A DNA stretch of 64,000 bases from Pukyongia sp963768085 (GTDB lineage Bacteria; Bacteroidota; Bacteroidia; Flavobacteriales; Flavobacteriaceae): assembly GCA_963768085.1 (NCBI GenBank), contig CAVYGO010000005.1:62001-126000 (forward strand), given 5' to 3'. Positions 33,013-41,477 of the stretch are shown here, piece after piece; position 1 is the first letter of the stretch, and the number at the start of each line of letters is the position of its first letter. The notes below the pieces were generated by a model that saw nothing but the letters and a program-made list of their open reading frames with translations, did not search any database and was not told the DNA's origin. The position numbers and the translations under genes were made by a program.

Positions 33013-34080
33013 GTGTCGCCAGTGATTGAGTTAAGGGAAATTGAGTCATGGGACCAATACTTGCCGGAGTTCTTTTTTTCTCACCTCGGTTTGCGGATAA
33101 GTGACTACGAGATTGATGCAGTCGAAACCGGAATGATGAATTTTGTTTTCCGTGTTCGAACGGATAAAGGCATATTCTTCCTCAAGCAGGCACTCTCAAA
33201 AGCCAAAGCTGATAGGGCGATGGGACCAGCTTTACGTACCATAACTTCCCATCGGCTTGAATATGAAAGAAACTGTATTGCAGAAATAAAATCTTTTCCA
33301 CTTGACGGGATCAAGATTCCGACCGTTCATCACTATGACCCGGCAAACAAGATACTGCTGCTAAGCGATGTGGCCGGTAAAAATGGTAAGTTGTTGGAAA
33401 CCAGCCTTTTGGAAGGGGTGTTTGATACCTCGACAGCGTCAGCCGTGGGTCGTTTTCTGGGAGTCATGCACCGGCGTTCATGGGGTTCAAAAAAATACAT
33501 CCGGGGGAGCAGATCAAAGGACTTTAAAAATTGGGAGCGCTTTCTGGACATGCGGACCAAAGGCACAACCGTTGTTTGGAGTGATTCCGATATATCAGAA
33601 GCCTTACACGATCTTTATAAGCAAACTCTCCGTCATCACAGCCATGACGTTCTGATCTGGATGGATTGCTGTCCCAAAAACATCGTCGTGAGAAAAGATC
33701 GCAAAATCGGGGTATTTGATTTTGAGCTGGCCTCCTGGGTTGGTGATCCAGCCTACGATCTGGGCTTTTTTATCGGCCATTATCTCATTCAGGCCATCCT
33801 GCAGAACTCGCTGACGGCAGCACTGCAGGCCATCGCTGGTTCCATTCAAGCATATTATTGCGAAGTAAAAGACATGCCCTTTCAAAGCGGTTTGATGAAA
33901 AGGGTATTAAAGTTCGCAGCGGCAACGATTTTTTATCGGATCGCCGGCGCCAGCCGGTTTACTTATTTACTACCGGAATCTGTTCCACAACTAATCAAGA
34001 AGGCCAAAAAACTTCTGTATTTTGGCTGTCAGGGAGAACCAGACAAGGTGATAGCAAAAATCGCACAAGCATTGGCATAA
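33013..34080 (+). CDS. Aminoglycoside-phosphotransferase-like kinase
   Basis: A 355-residue protein kinase-like fold of the APH/choline-kinase group. The ATP-site Lys is in IFFLKQAL, the catalytic loop is IWMDCCPKNIVV (Asp and Asn kept, the usual His-Gly replaced by Trp-Met), and the metal-binding DFE is in GVFDFELASWVGDPAYDLGF. Start GTG 33013 with AGGTGG upstream. The substrate is unknown. It is wedged between BKACE and the second transhydroxylase in the same operon, so phosphorylation of a pathway compound or protein is possible. No resistance function should be assumed. Confidence 0.75.
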   Translation: MSPVIELREIESWDQYLPEFFFSHLGLRISDYEIDAVETGMMNFVFRVRTDKGIFFLKQALSKAKADRAMGPALRTITSHRLEYERNCIAEIKSFPLDGIKIPTVHHYDPANKILLLSDVAGKNGKLLETSLLEGVFDTSTASAVGRFLGVMHRRSWGSKKYIRGSRSKDFKNWERFLDMRTKGTTVVWSDSDISEALHDLYKQTLRHHSHDVLIWMDCCPKNIVVRKDRKIGVFDFELASWVGDPAYDLGFFIGHYLIQAILQNSLTAALQAIAGSIQAYYCEVKDMPFQSGLMKRVLKFAAATIFYRIAGASRFTYLLPESVPQLIKKAKKLLYFGCQGEPDKVIAKIAQALA

Positions 34081-34132
34081 TCTTACTGATAGGACTCGCC
34101 TGCATTTTTTATGGTGACGAGGAGTATAAAAT

Positions 34133-37105
34133 ATGAAACTCGCTGATAAGGCATTGGATGCGATTCTTTTTGGCATTGCGCAGGCTATCCGGTTGACCGC
34201 GGCAAGGCATAAGGCCTTTAAAAAGCGCATCCGCGGTAAAGATTTTATCGCTCAAATCAAGACCCTGGACGATTCCACAGGCCGATATTTTATCTTCCAA
34301 CCCCGAAAATTCAGCTCCAGAAAAGGCATCCATGCCAAAGTCGATGTCAATATGATTTTCAGCAGTGCGGAACTGGCTGTAAAACTCTTTACACCACCCC
34401 GAGATCAGCTGGATATGATCAATGCCGCCAAAGACGGTCAAGTCATGATCGAAGGACCGGACGAATTGGCCATATGGTTCAGTGAAACGCTGAATATGCT
34501 GCTCACCATCGGGGCGAAATATGGTATGGACATGGGTGACGGGATGATGCGCTACACCAGCAATACCAATGGCGGACCTATCTTTGTGTATGTGAAAGAA
34601 AACAAAATTATACGTATCACACCGATCGAGTTCGATGACACCGATGCCCCACCGTGGACGATCCATGCCAGGGGCAAACGCTTTACCCCACCGCGCAAGA
34701 CCACTGTCTCCCCACATACCCTGGGCTGGAAATCGATGGTCTATTCCAAAGATCGAATCCTGTACCCCATGAAAAGGGTCGATTTCGATGTCAACGGCGA
34801 AAGGAATCCCCAAAATCGGGGGACCTCCGGATATGAGCGCATCTCTTGGGATGAAGCCCTTGATCTTGTCGCCGGTGAGATCAAGAGAGTAAAACGCGAT
34901 TGCGGACCGGGGGCTATTTTAAATGGCAGTGGATCCCATCACACTTGGGGGCATCTAGGCTATTGGCTCAGTGCACGTTTGCGTTTTTTCAACTCCTTAG
35001 GATTTACACCGGTGATGCACAATCCGGACAGTTGGGAGGGATGGTATTGGGGGGCCATGCACCATTGGGGACACAGTTCCCGGCTTGGTGCCGGTGAGGC
35101 CTACGGGACCATCGAAGATTGTTTGCAGGAAGCCGAAATGGTGGTGTTCTGGTCCAGTGACCCGGAAGCGACCGGTGGCGTATACGGTGCCTTTGAAGGC
35201 ACGATCCGCCGCCAGTGGCTCAAGGAACTGGGCATCCAACTAGTCCATATCGACCCCTTCTACAATCACACGGCTGCTCTTTTAGGCGGCAAATGGCTCG
35301 CTCCACGACCGGCTACCGGAAACTCCCTCGCGCTGGCAATTGCCTATGTCTGGATCACAGAAGATCTTTACGATAAAGCATATGTAGCCGACCGGACGGT
35401 GGGATTTGAGGAGTGGGAGAAGTATATTTTGGGTGATGAGGACGGCATACCCAAAACTCCGGAGTGGCAGGAAAAGGAAGCCGGTATTCCTGCAAAGGAT
35501 GTGCGTGCCCTGGCAAGACAGTGGGGCACCAGGAAAACTTATCTCGCCGCCGGTGGGATAAACGGTTTCGGAAGTGCCTGCCGTTGTGCTACCGGTAACG
35601 AGTGGGCTCGCTCGATGGTTTGCTTGATGGCCATGCAGGGTTTGGGAAAACCTGGGGTCAACCTGGGTGGCATGCAGCAGGGTACACCCGTAGATCATCG
35701 TTTCTATTTTCCCGGCTATGCCGAAGGCGGTTTTTCCGGAGACTATCAGGGTACAGCCATGGCCGTCAGCCTTTATCAACGCATGCCCCAGTTGCCAACA
35801 GTCAACACCGTGGCCCAGAGAGTACCGCGCCTGAAAATACCCGAAGCCATCATGGATGGCAAATGCGAGGGCTATCCCACATCTCCATTTACCATCGAGG
35901 GCCAGTTCCTTAAATTCGGATACCCCACTCCAGGCCATTCGCCTGTCAAACTGTACTACAAATACGGCGGGTCCCATTTCGGCACCATGAACGAGACCAA
36001 TCGCTATGTCAGGGCATACCGTTCAGACGGTTTGGAGTGCGTCGTCAACCAATCCATCTGGTTTGAAGGTGAAGCCAAGTTCGCCGACATCATCCTTCCG
36101 GCCTGCACAAGTTTTGAACGCTGGGATATCAGCGAATTCGCCAATTGCGGTGGCTACATCCCCCATTGCTATAATCAATGCAATCACCGCGTGGCAGTGA
36201 TCCAGCACAAATGCATCGAGCCCTTAGGGGAATCTAAATCGGATTTTATGATCTTCCTTGAAGTGGCCAAGCGGTTAGGCCTGGGGGCCCCTTTTTCAGA
36301 GGGCATGACGGAGTTAGACTGGTGCCGGCGCTTATTCGATGCCACGGATCTGCCCAAGAAAATATCCTGGAAGAAATTTCTAAAAAAAGGCTATTACGTC
36401 ATCCCGTCGCCGCCTCCCGCCAAAAGGCCCAACGTCTCTTATCGTTGGTTTGCGGAAGACCGCTTAAAAGATACGCCGGACCTAACCCCCCTGCCGGGGG
36501 ATTATACCGAACAATGGCGACGTGGACTGCAAACCCAGTCCGGAAAGCTGGAGTTCGTTTGTTCGAGTCTCGAGCGTTTCGACCCGAATGATCCGGAAAG
36601 GCCCACGATGACAAAATACATCCCGTCCTGGGAGGGTCATCATAGCAAAGATTTATACCAAAAATTCCCATTGCAGTTGATTTCACCGCATCCACGCTTC
36701 AGCTTTCATACCATGGGTGACGGCAAGGACAGCATAATCAACGATATCAAAGATCATCGTGTACTCATCGACGGCTACTACTATTGGATCGTACGCATCA
36801 ACTCCGAAGATGCCAAGTCACGAGGGATAAAAGCCAATGATCTGGTCAAGGTGTTTAACAATCGAGGTGCGGTTATCTGCGCCGCCCAGATTACAGAACG
36901 CATTCTACCGGGCACGGTGCATTCCTATGAATCCTGTGCGGTCTATGACCCGGTCGGCGAGCCGGGCGAATCACCGGATCGTGGTGGATGCATCAACCAA
37001 TTGACGCCAAGTCGGATGATCATAAAGAAATCCCATGCCACGGCATCAAATTCTTGTCTCGTCCAAATAGAAGCATGGCAGTCTGAAGAGGAGGAGGCTG
37101 TATGA
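34133..37105 (+). CDS. SCP2-like domain fused to transhydroxylase-like large subunit
   Basis: A 990-residue paralogue of the first large subunit. Residues about 138-990 align with it throughout: GGPIFVYVKENKIIRITPIE, His269 in GSHHTWGH, Asp299-Ser300 in HNPDSWEGW (same 30-residue spacing as in the first paralogue), FWSSDPEA, ADIILPACTSFERWDISEFA and SPHPRFSFHTMGDGK. The first 135 residues are an extra domain with an SCP2 (sterol carrier protein 2)-like pattern: RYFIFQPRKFSS, DVNMIFSSAELAVKLFTPP and DGQVMIEGPDELAIW. SCP2 domains bind hydrophobic ligands, so it may hold or deliver an aromatic substrate. GAGGAG precedes ATG 34133. It overlaps its small subunit by ATGA. Probably a second transhydroxylase with a different substrate pair. 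Confidence 0.85.
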   Translation: MKLADKALDAILFGIAQAIRLTAARHKAFKKRIRGKDFIAQIKTLDDSTGRYFIFQPRKFSSRKGIHAKVDVNMIFSSAELAVKLFTPPRDQLDMINAAKDGQVMIEGPDELAIWFSETLNMLLTIGAKYGMDMGDGMMRYTSNTNGGPIFVYVKENKIIRITPIEFDDTDAPPWTIHARGKRFTPPRKTTVSPHTLGWKSMVYSKDRILYPMKRVDFDVNGERNPQNRGTSGYERISWDEALDLVAGEIKRVKRDCGPGAILNGSGSHHTWGHLGYWLSARLRFFNSLGFTPVMHNPDSWEGWYWGAMHHWGHSSRLGAGEAYGTIEDCLQEAEMVVFWSSDPEATGGVYGAFEGTIRRQWLKELGIQLVHIDPFYNHTAALLGGKWLAPRPATGNSLALAIAYVWITEDLYDKAYVADRTVGFEEWEKYILGDEDGIPKTPEWQEKEAGIPAKDVRALARQWGTRKTYLAAGGINGFGSACRCATGNEWARSMVCLMAMQGLGKPGVNLGGMQQGTPVDHRFYFPGYAEGGFSGDYQGTAMAVSLYQRMPQLPTVNTVAQRVPRLKIPEAIMDGKCEGYPTSPFTIEGQFLKFGYPTPGHSPVKLYYKYGGSHFGTMNETNRYVRAYRSDGLECVVNQSIWFEGEAKFADIILPACTSFERWDISEFANCGGYIPHCYNQCNHRVAVIQHKCIEPLGESKSDFMIFLEVAKRLGLGAPFSEGMTELDWCRRLFDATDLPKKISWKKFLKKGYYVIPSPPPAKRPNVSYRWFAEDRLKDTPDLTPLPGDYTEQWRRGLQTQSGKLEFVCSSLERFDPNDPERPTMTKYIPSWEGHHSKDLYQKFPLQLISPHPRFSFHTMGDGKDSIINDIKDHRVLIDGYYYWIVRINSEDAKSRGIKANDLVKVFNNRGAVICAAQITERILPGTVHSYESCAVYDPVGEPGESPDRGGCINQLTPSRMIIKKSHATASNSCLVQIEAWQSEEEEAV

Positions 37106-37944
37106 CCAAATGGAATCTCATCATCGATATCGAAAAATGTGAAGACTGCAACAACTGCTTCCTTGCCTGTAAAGATGAACATGTGGATAATGAGTGGCCG
37201 GGTTATACGGAATCCCAGGCACCCCATGGTCACCGCTGGATTAACATTAGGCGCAAAGAGCGTGGACAGTTTCCTCTGATCGATGCCGCTTACCGACCGA
37301 CAACCTGCATGCATTGCGATGATTCGCCTTGTATTGCTGCCGCCGAAGCACAGGCGATATTCAAACGGGATGATGGTATTGTGCTTATCGATCCCGGGAA
37401 AGCAAAAGGACAAAAAAAGCTGGTAAAATCATGTCCCTATGGAGTCATCTGGTGGAACGAAAAAAAGAATGTACCCCAGAAATGTACACTGTGCGCGCAT
37501 CTGCTGGATGCTGGTTGGAAACAGCCTCGTTGCGTGCAGGTGTGCCCCACGGGCGCCCTGAAAATTGTCAAAGCTGAAGACAATGAAATGCGAAAGCTGG
37601 TAAAAAATCAGAATTTGGAAGTTCTCTTTCCTGAGCTCGAGACCCGGCCTCGAGTCTACTACAAAAACCTGTATCGTTTCGAGCGTTGTTTCATAGCCGG
37701 GAGTGCAGTGGTAAGACGGGGTGATGTAATCGATTGTGCCCAGGGCGCAACAGCGATTCTCATCAAAAAGGATCGGATTGTTGCGGAAATGGATACTGAT
37801 AATTTTGGTGATTTTAAGTTCGACAACCTAGAACCTGACAGTGGCAACTATCGATTGGAAATCGCCTATAAAAATAAAGAGAAAAAAACGATCACAATAG
37901 AGTTAACGAAGAGCAGGAGTTTGGAAGACATTGTATTGGAGTAG
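37102..37944 (+). CDS. Second transhydroxylase small (iron-sulfur) subunit
   Basis: A 280-residue partner of the SCP2-fused large subunit. Twelve cysteines are arranged for three [4Fe-4S] clusters (CEDCNNCFLAC; CMHC, SPC and KSCP; KCTLC and RCVQVCP), and a C-terminal transthyretin-like beta domain (VAEMDTDNFGDFKFDNLEP) follows. It is clearly paralogous to the small subunit at 24.8 kb. The four-base overlap with the large-subunit gene shows coupling. It is the last gene of the plus-strand cluster; the next gene is convergent, and no terminator hairpin is visible in the 27-base gap. Confidence 0.88.
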   Translation: MTKWNLIIDIEKCEDCNNCFLACKDEHVDNEWPGYTESQAPHGHRWINIRRKERGQFPLIDAAYRPTTCMHCDDSPCIAAAEAQAIFKRDDGIVLIDPGKAKGQKKLVKSCPYGVIWWNEKKNVPQKCTLCAHLLDAGWKQPRCVQVCPTGALKIVKAEDNEMRKLVKNQNLEVLFPELETRPRVYYKNLYRFERCFIAGSAVVRRGDVIDCAQGATAILIKKDRIVAEMDTDNFGDFKFDNLEPDSGNYRLEIAYKNKEKKTITIELTKSRSLEDIVLE

Positions 37945-37971
37945 CCCACCGCTAATTATAAGAAATATCCG

Positions 37972-38586
37972 TTATGTGCCGGCGGGATCTGAGTTCCGAC
38001 GGCATACCTGTTGATATTCAATCAAATCCACCGACCGATCCTCGGCGTTAAGTACCCGGTTGAGGTCTTCTGGCGAGAAGGGCAACTCACTGAATATTCT
38101 ATTTTCCAAATGTTTTGTTTTTTCCCACAGAAGGGAAATTCGTTCCCGATGTTCCGCTTTTTTCGCGTATCTTTCCAGGATATAGTCCAGTCGTCTGTCA
38201 AGATCAACGATTTCATCGTGAAGAACCCGTTTGTCGGCATAGTTGATAATATCCGCTTCGACCGGAATCTTTGCAGTTGAATATTCATCCAACACGACGT
38301 GTTGTCTGACAAGATCGCCAACTTCCGGATAACCCCGGTCGGCCAGGAATTGGCTGCCGGTCAGTGCATGATCTTCTCTGGTATTAAAACTTCTGGTCTT
38401 GGTGATGTCGTGCAAAAGGGCGGCCGACCGGATCAGATTAGAATTGAGATGATTGTGGTGGGCCACCAGATACCCCGTTAAGTAGGTCGCCACCCGGCAA
38501 ACCTGCATCGAATGGACCACGATGTGCTCCATCATTTTCATTTCGCTCATCAGCCGGAAACATTCTGTTTTAGAAGGGATTTGCAT
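37972..38586 (-). CDS. HD-domain phosphohydrolase
   Basis: A 204-residue HD-superfamily protein. The metal-binding residues are visible: His in EHIVVHSMQV, the HD pair in SAALLHDITK, and Asp in DIINYADKRV. Proteins of this size act as phosphodiesterases or nucleotidases on various substrates; none is indicated here. AAAGGG lies upstream of the start. It converges on the transhydroxylase cluster and follows the UroD-family gene on the same strand. Confidence 0.8.
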   Translation of the reverse strand: MQIPSKTECFRLMSEMKMMEHIVVHSMQVCRVATYLTGYLVAHHNHLNSNLIRSAALLHDITKTRSFNTREDHALTGSQFLADRGYPEVGDLVRQHVVLDEYSTAKIPVEADIINYADKRVLHDEIVDLDRRLDYILERYAKKAEHRERISLLWEKTKHLENRIFSELPFSPEDLNRVLNAEDRSVDLIEYQQVCRRNSDPAGT

Positions 38587-38626
38587 ATAGACCCTTTACC
38601 ATCGTGTCGGATATAAGGCATAAAAA

Positions 38627-39721
38627 TCAAACATCATAAACGCCATATTGACGAACCGCCGCCACAGCTGCCCTCACATTTTCGGGTGGTGTCGTAGCGC
38701 CAAGATTGCACAACAAAAGGGCAAATCGGCCGTTTTCCCCACCGGCTTCAAGGTAATGTCTTACGCGCGCGGTAATTTCAGCGGGTGTTGCGGCAGCCAG
38801 AAAAGCAGCGCCAACTCCAAGCAGCAGGGGCAAATCGTGCTTTTCGGCATATTGCTTATACAGCTCGGGGCTGAGTTTTTCAACATCGGGATCCTGACCC
38901 TCCACAAATCCCGGACACACCTGTCGTTTGAGATCGAGCATGTCATCCGGGTTCTTCAGATAGCTTTCACCGACCCAGTTGGGCACGTAAACTTGCGGGC
39001 CGCATACGTCACGCAAACGCAATATATAGGGAATGATCCATTCTTTTAGAATATCCGTATTGACAATGGGAAGTGAGCTCGAAGCATCGGAACCACAGAT
39101 GCTCGTGGCATTGGGAAACTCCTGTTTCAAGCGCAGAATCCAGGGGATCAGAAGCTCTTCGACAATTCGATCAAAAAGGTCTCGCGCAAAATCAGGATCG
39201 GTATACATGTCCATGATAAGTTGTTCGAAGCCCCTGATATTGGCTGCCAGGCTGAAGGGTGCACAGAATTGTAATGAAATTTCCGTCTCACCGCCGATCA
39301 ATTTGCGAAACAGTTTGTTCATCTCGATGACATGAGCAAACCGGCCCTGGGTATCAAAATCCGGGGTGCGAATTTTTTTCAAATCGTCCCGGTCACGAAC
39401 CAGGGGTCGGGTCCGATCCACGTCCGGCATATCGGTTTCGCTGTATTTCATTTCCTGTCCGATGGCTTCGGCCTCGATATTGTAAACGTCATAGTCGAGA
39501 ACCGGAACATCGATACCGTATTTTTCCTGAATCTCCAGGGTGCCGGTGACCAGCAAGCGAGCATTGGTATAAAACTGTTTCGCGGTCGCCCCGATTTCTT
39601 TCATCGCAAATTCGTGCATCTGGGCGCAAATGGGCACCCGGTCCGGAATCCCGTTCATGGCAGTTTCAAATCTGCGGGCCCCATTCTGAAATGATGAAAA
39701 ATCTTTATTTTTACGTTCCAT
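38627..39721 (-). CDS. Uroporphyrinogen decarboxylase-family protein (methyltransferase-like)
   Basis: A 364-residue TIM-barrel protein of the UroD/MtaA/CmuA superfamily. Recognisable parts are the N-terminal DRVPICAQMHEFAMK, the central SLQFCAPFSLAANIRGFE, and the C-terminal CNLGATTPPENVRAAVAAVR. In corrinoid methyltransferases (MtaA) a His-x-Cys zinc motif follows the fifth strand; here the corresponding stretch reads YVPNWVGESY, so those ligands are missing, although a late Cys (LLCNLG) remains. True haem-pathway UroD is unlikely. A role in demethylating methoxylated aromatics would suit the neighbouring cluster but is speculative. ATG 39721 is preferred over an upstream TTG at 39754. Confidence 0.75.
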   Translation of the reverse strand: MERKNKDFSSFQNGARRFETAMNGIPDRVPICAQMHEFAMKEIGATAKQFYTNARLLVTGTLEIQEKYGIDVPVLDYDVYNIEAEAIGQEMKYSETDMPDVDRTRPLVRDRDDLKKIRTPDFDTQGRFAHVIEMNKLFRKLIGGETEISLQFCAPFSLAANIRGFEQLIMDMYTDPDFARDLFDRIVEELLIPWILRLKQEFPNATSICGSDASSSLPIVNTDILKEWIIPYILRLRDVCGPQVYVPNWVGESYLKNPDDMLDLKRQVCPGFVEGQDPDVEKLSPELYKQYAEKHDLPLLLGVGAAFLAAATPAEITARVRHYLEAGGENGRFALLLCNLGATTPPENVRAAVAAVRQYGVYDV

Positions 39722-39791
39722 GTAAAGGCGCACCCTTTCGTGCGGCAAGATCAAAAAGAGAAGGATTGTCCTAACATAACCATCAGAGATT

Positions 39792-40835
39792 CTATGTGAC
39801 CATAACCTGTTTGAGAATTTCGATGCTGTCGATTACCTTGCCGGCGCCCATTGCAACGGTTGACAGGGGATCCTCGGCTATTTTTATCGGAAGGTTAATT
39901 TTTGAATGGAGAAGTTTGTCCATATTTTTCAACAGAGCGCCGCCGCCGGTTAAAACGATTCCCTTTTCAGTGATATCTGCAGCCAACTCCGCCGGGGTAT
40001 GTTCCAATACCGTATTGACCGCCTCAATAATCGCATCTGTCTGCTCTGAAATAGCCACCCTGATCTCTTCCGAATCAATGGTTAATGTTTTGGGAATACC
40101 CGCAATAAGGTCTCGGCCTCTGACTTCTATGGTTTCCATGTTCTCTGTGTCCGGGTATGCATTACCGATGGTATTTTTAATGATCTCAGCGGTCCTCTCA
40201 CCGATAAGCAGATTATAATTCCGCCGAATATATTTTATGATAGCAGAATCCATTTTATCGCCGCCCACTTTAATGGATTGGCTGGAAACAATTCCTGCCA
40301 GAGAAATAAGCGCAACCTCTGTCGTACCGCCGCCGATATCAATCACCAAATTGCCGATAGGTTCGGTGAAAGGCAGGTTGGCCCCGATAGCAGCCGCCAT
40401 CGCTTCTTCAATCAAAAAAACCTCACGCGCTCCCACAGATTCGGCGGCTTCCCTGACGGCCCGCCGTTCAACTGGGGTAATTCCGGATGGCACCACGATA
40501 ACCATTCGCGGCCTCACAAATCTCCGTCTATTGTGCACCCTGCGAATAAAATACCGCAGCATCGCCTCGGTAACTTCAAAGTCGGCAATCACACCATCAC
40601 CCATCGGACGAATAGCCACGATATTACCGGGTGTCCTTCCCAGCATATTTTTGGCCTCAAGACCCACTGCCAAAATGCGGTTTTTGACACCACGGTCCGT
40701 TCGAATCGCCACGACGGATGGCTCATTCAATACGATGCCCTCGCCTTTCATCCACACGAGCGAATTTGCAGTACCCAGATCTATGGCCAGGTCATTTGAA
40801 AATAAGCCCATAACTGCATTAAAGATAGAACTCAT
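39792..40835 (-). CDS. mreB: Rod shape-determining actin homologue MreB
   Basis: A 347-residue bacterial actin that polymerises under the inner membrane and guides lateral cell-wall synthesis. Actin-fold phosphate loops and nucleotide motifs are clear: DLGTANSLVWMKGEGIVLNE, VIDIGGGTTEVALISL, GIVLTGGGALLKNM. The N-terminal FSNDLAIDLGTA is standard. GAGGA precedes ATG. mreC/mreD are not adjacent, at least within the window, so this may be a lone or second mreB. A rod-shaped cell is implied. Confidence 0.95.
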   Translation of the reverse strand: MSSIFNAVMGLFSNDLAIDLGTANSLVWMKGEGIVLNEPSVVAIRTDRGVKNRILAVGLEAKNMLGRTPGNIVAIRPMGDGVIADFEVTEAMLRYFIRRVHNRRRFVRPRMVIVVPSGITPVERRAVREAAESVGAREVFLIEEAMAAAIGANLPFTEPIGNLVIDIGGGTTEVALISLAGIVSSQSIKVGGDKMDSAIIKYIRRNYNLLIGERTAEIIKNTIGNAYPDTENMETIEVRGRDLIAGIPKTLTIDSEEIRVAISEQTDAIIEAVNTVLEHTPAELAADITEKGIVLTGGGALLKNMDKLLHSKINLPIKIAEDPLSTVAMGAGKVIDSIEILKQVMVT

Positions 40836-40955
40836 AAATCCTCATAATGTGCCGAAACGTAGAAATTGGGGTATATACATATAAATTGGTTGAGCAATTC
40901 AGCCTAAATAACATTTAAACATATCATCATTAGTGGTTGTCAAGTCAAGTAAATC

Positions 40956-41290
40956 TTAACTTTGATGGGTGTGAAAACGATTCAAGAGAGCGGTTGCATC
41001 ATCGCGCATGGATTCGACATCTTCCCTCCCATATCCCAGATCCAGAGCGGCCGACAGCCCGGCAATCTTGCCCTCCAACCAGGCACGGTCTACACCCCGG
41101 CTACCGCGGGCCCCTCCTGAAACAAACACCTCCGTAAATATCCCGGGAAGATCGTTGTTTTCGAATATCATGGGGTTCTCATAGCTACCGGTAGCAACAA
41201 TGACCCGCCCGGGCCTCATTTCCCAGAGCTCTGCCGGTCGAGACACCGCCAGTATCCCTTCATCATACCAGACGCGAAGGACGCAGAGAT
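40956..41290 (-). pseudogene. Fragment of FAD/pyridine-nucleotide oxidoreductase
   Basis: Only an internal piece of a sarcosine/opine-oxidase-alpha-like flavoprotein is left: RVWYDEGILAVSRPAELWEM, VIVATGSYENPMIFENNDLPG, ending at 40956. The family needs several hundred more residues on both sides. The N-terminal 25 codons of the open frame (up to 41351) come from unrelated sequence next to a dispersed repeat. It resembles but is not identical to the middle of the intact flavoprotein at 43.9-45.7 kb, so it is probably a decayed relative. Confidence 0.65.
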
Positions 41291-41349
41291 GTTTTTTATT
41301 ATTATTTGCTGTTGATCCTCCAAAAATACCGGCGAACAGGAAAGCCGGC

Positions 41350-41390
41350 AAAGAAAAATTACGGTTCTATAACCAAAACAAAAGTCGTCG
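41350..41390 (+). repeat. Dispersed 40-base repeat, copy 1
   Basis: The segment containing GGTTCTATAACCAAAACA and GTCGTCG closely matches 48810-48848. It contains the short palindrome GGTTCTATAACC. It abuts the truncated flavoprotein fragment. Confidence 0.5.
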
Positions 41391-41477
41391 CTGAAAGTCG
41401 GTGGATGTTTTGTTGCAAATCGTGAAACTGTCTGAGGGGCTTAGTGAGCGTTAAGCCGTACAGCTTGATATTTTTTT

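Noticed and set aside
34133..37105. Formate dehydrogenase or nitrate reductase assignment for the large subunits
   Set aside because: No N-terminal Fe-S cysteine motif and no Sec/Cys ligand; motifs and the paired small subunit fit transhydroxylase far better.
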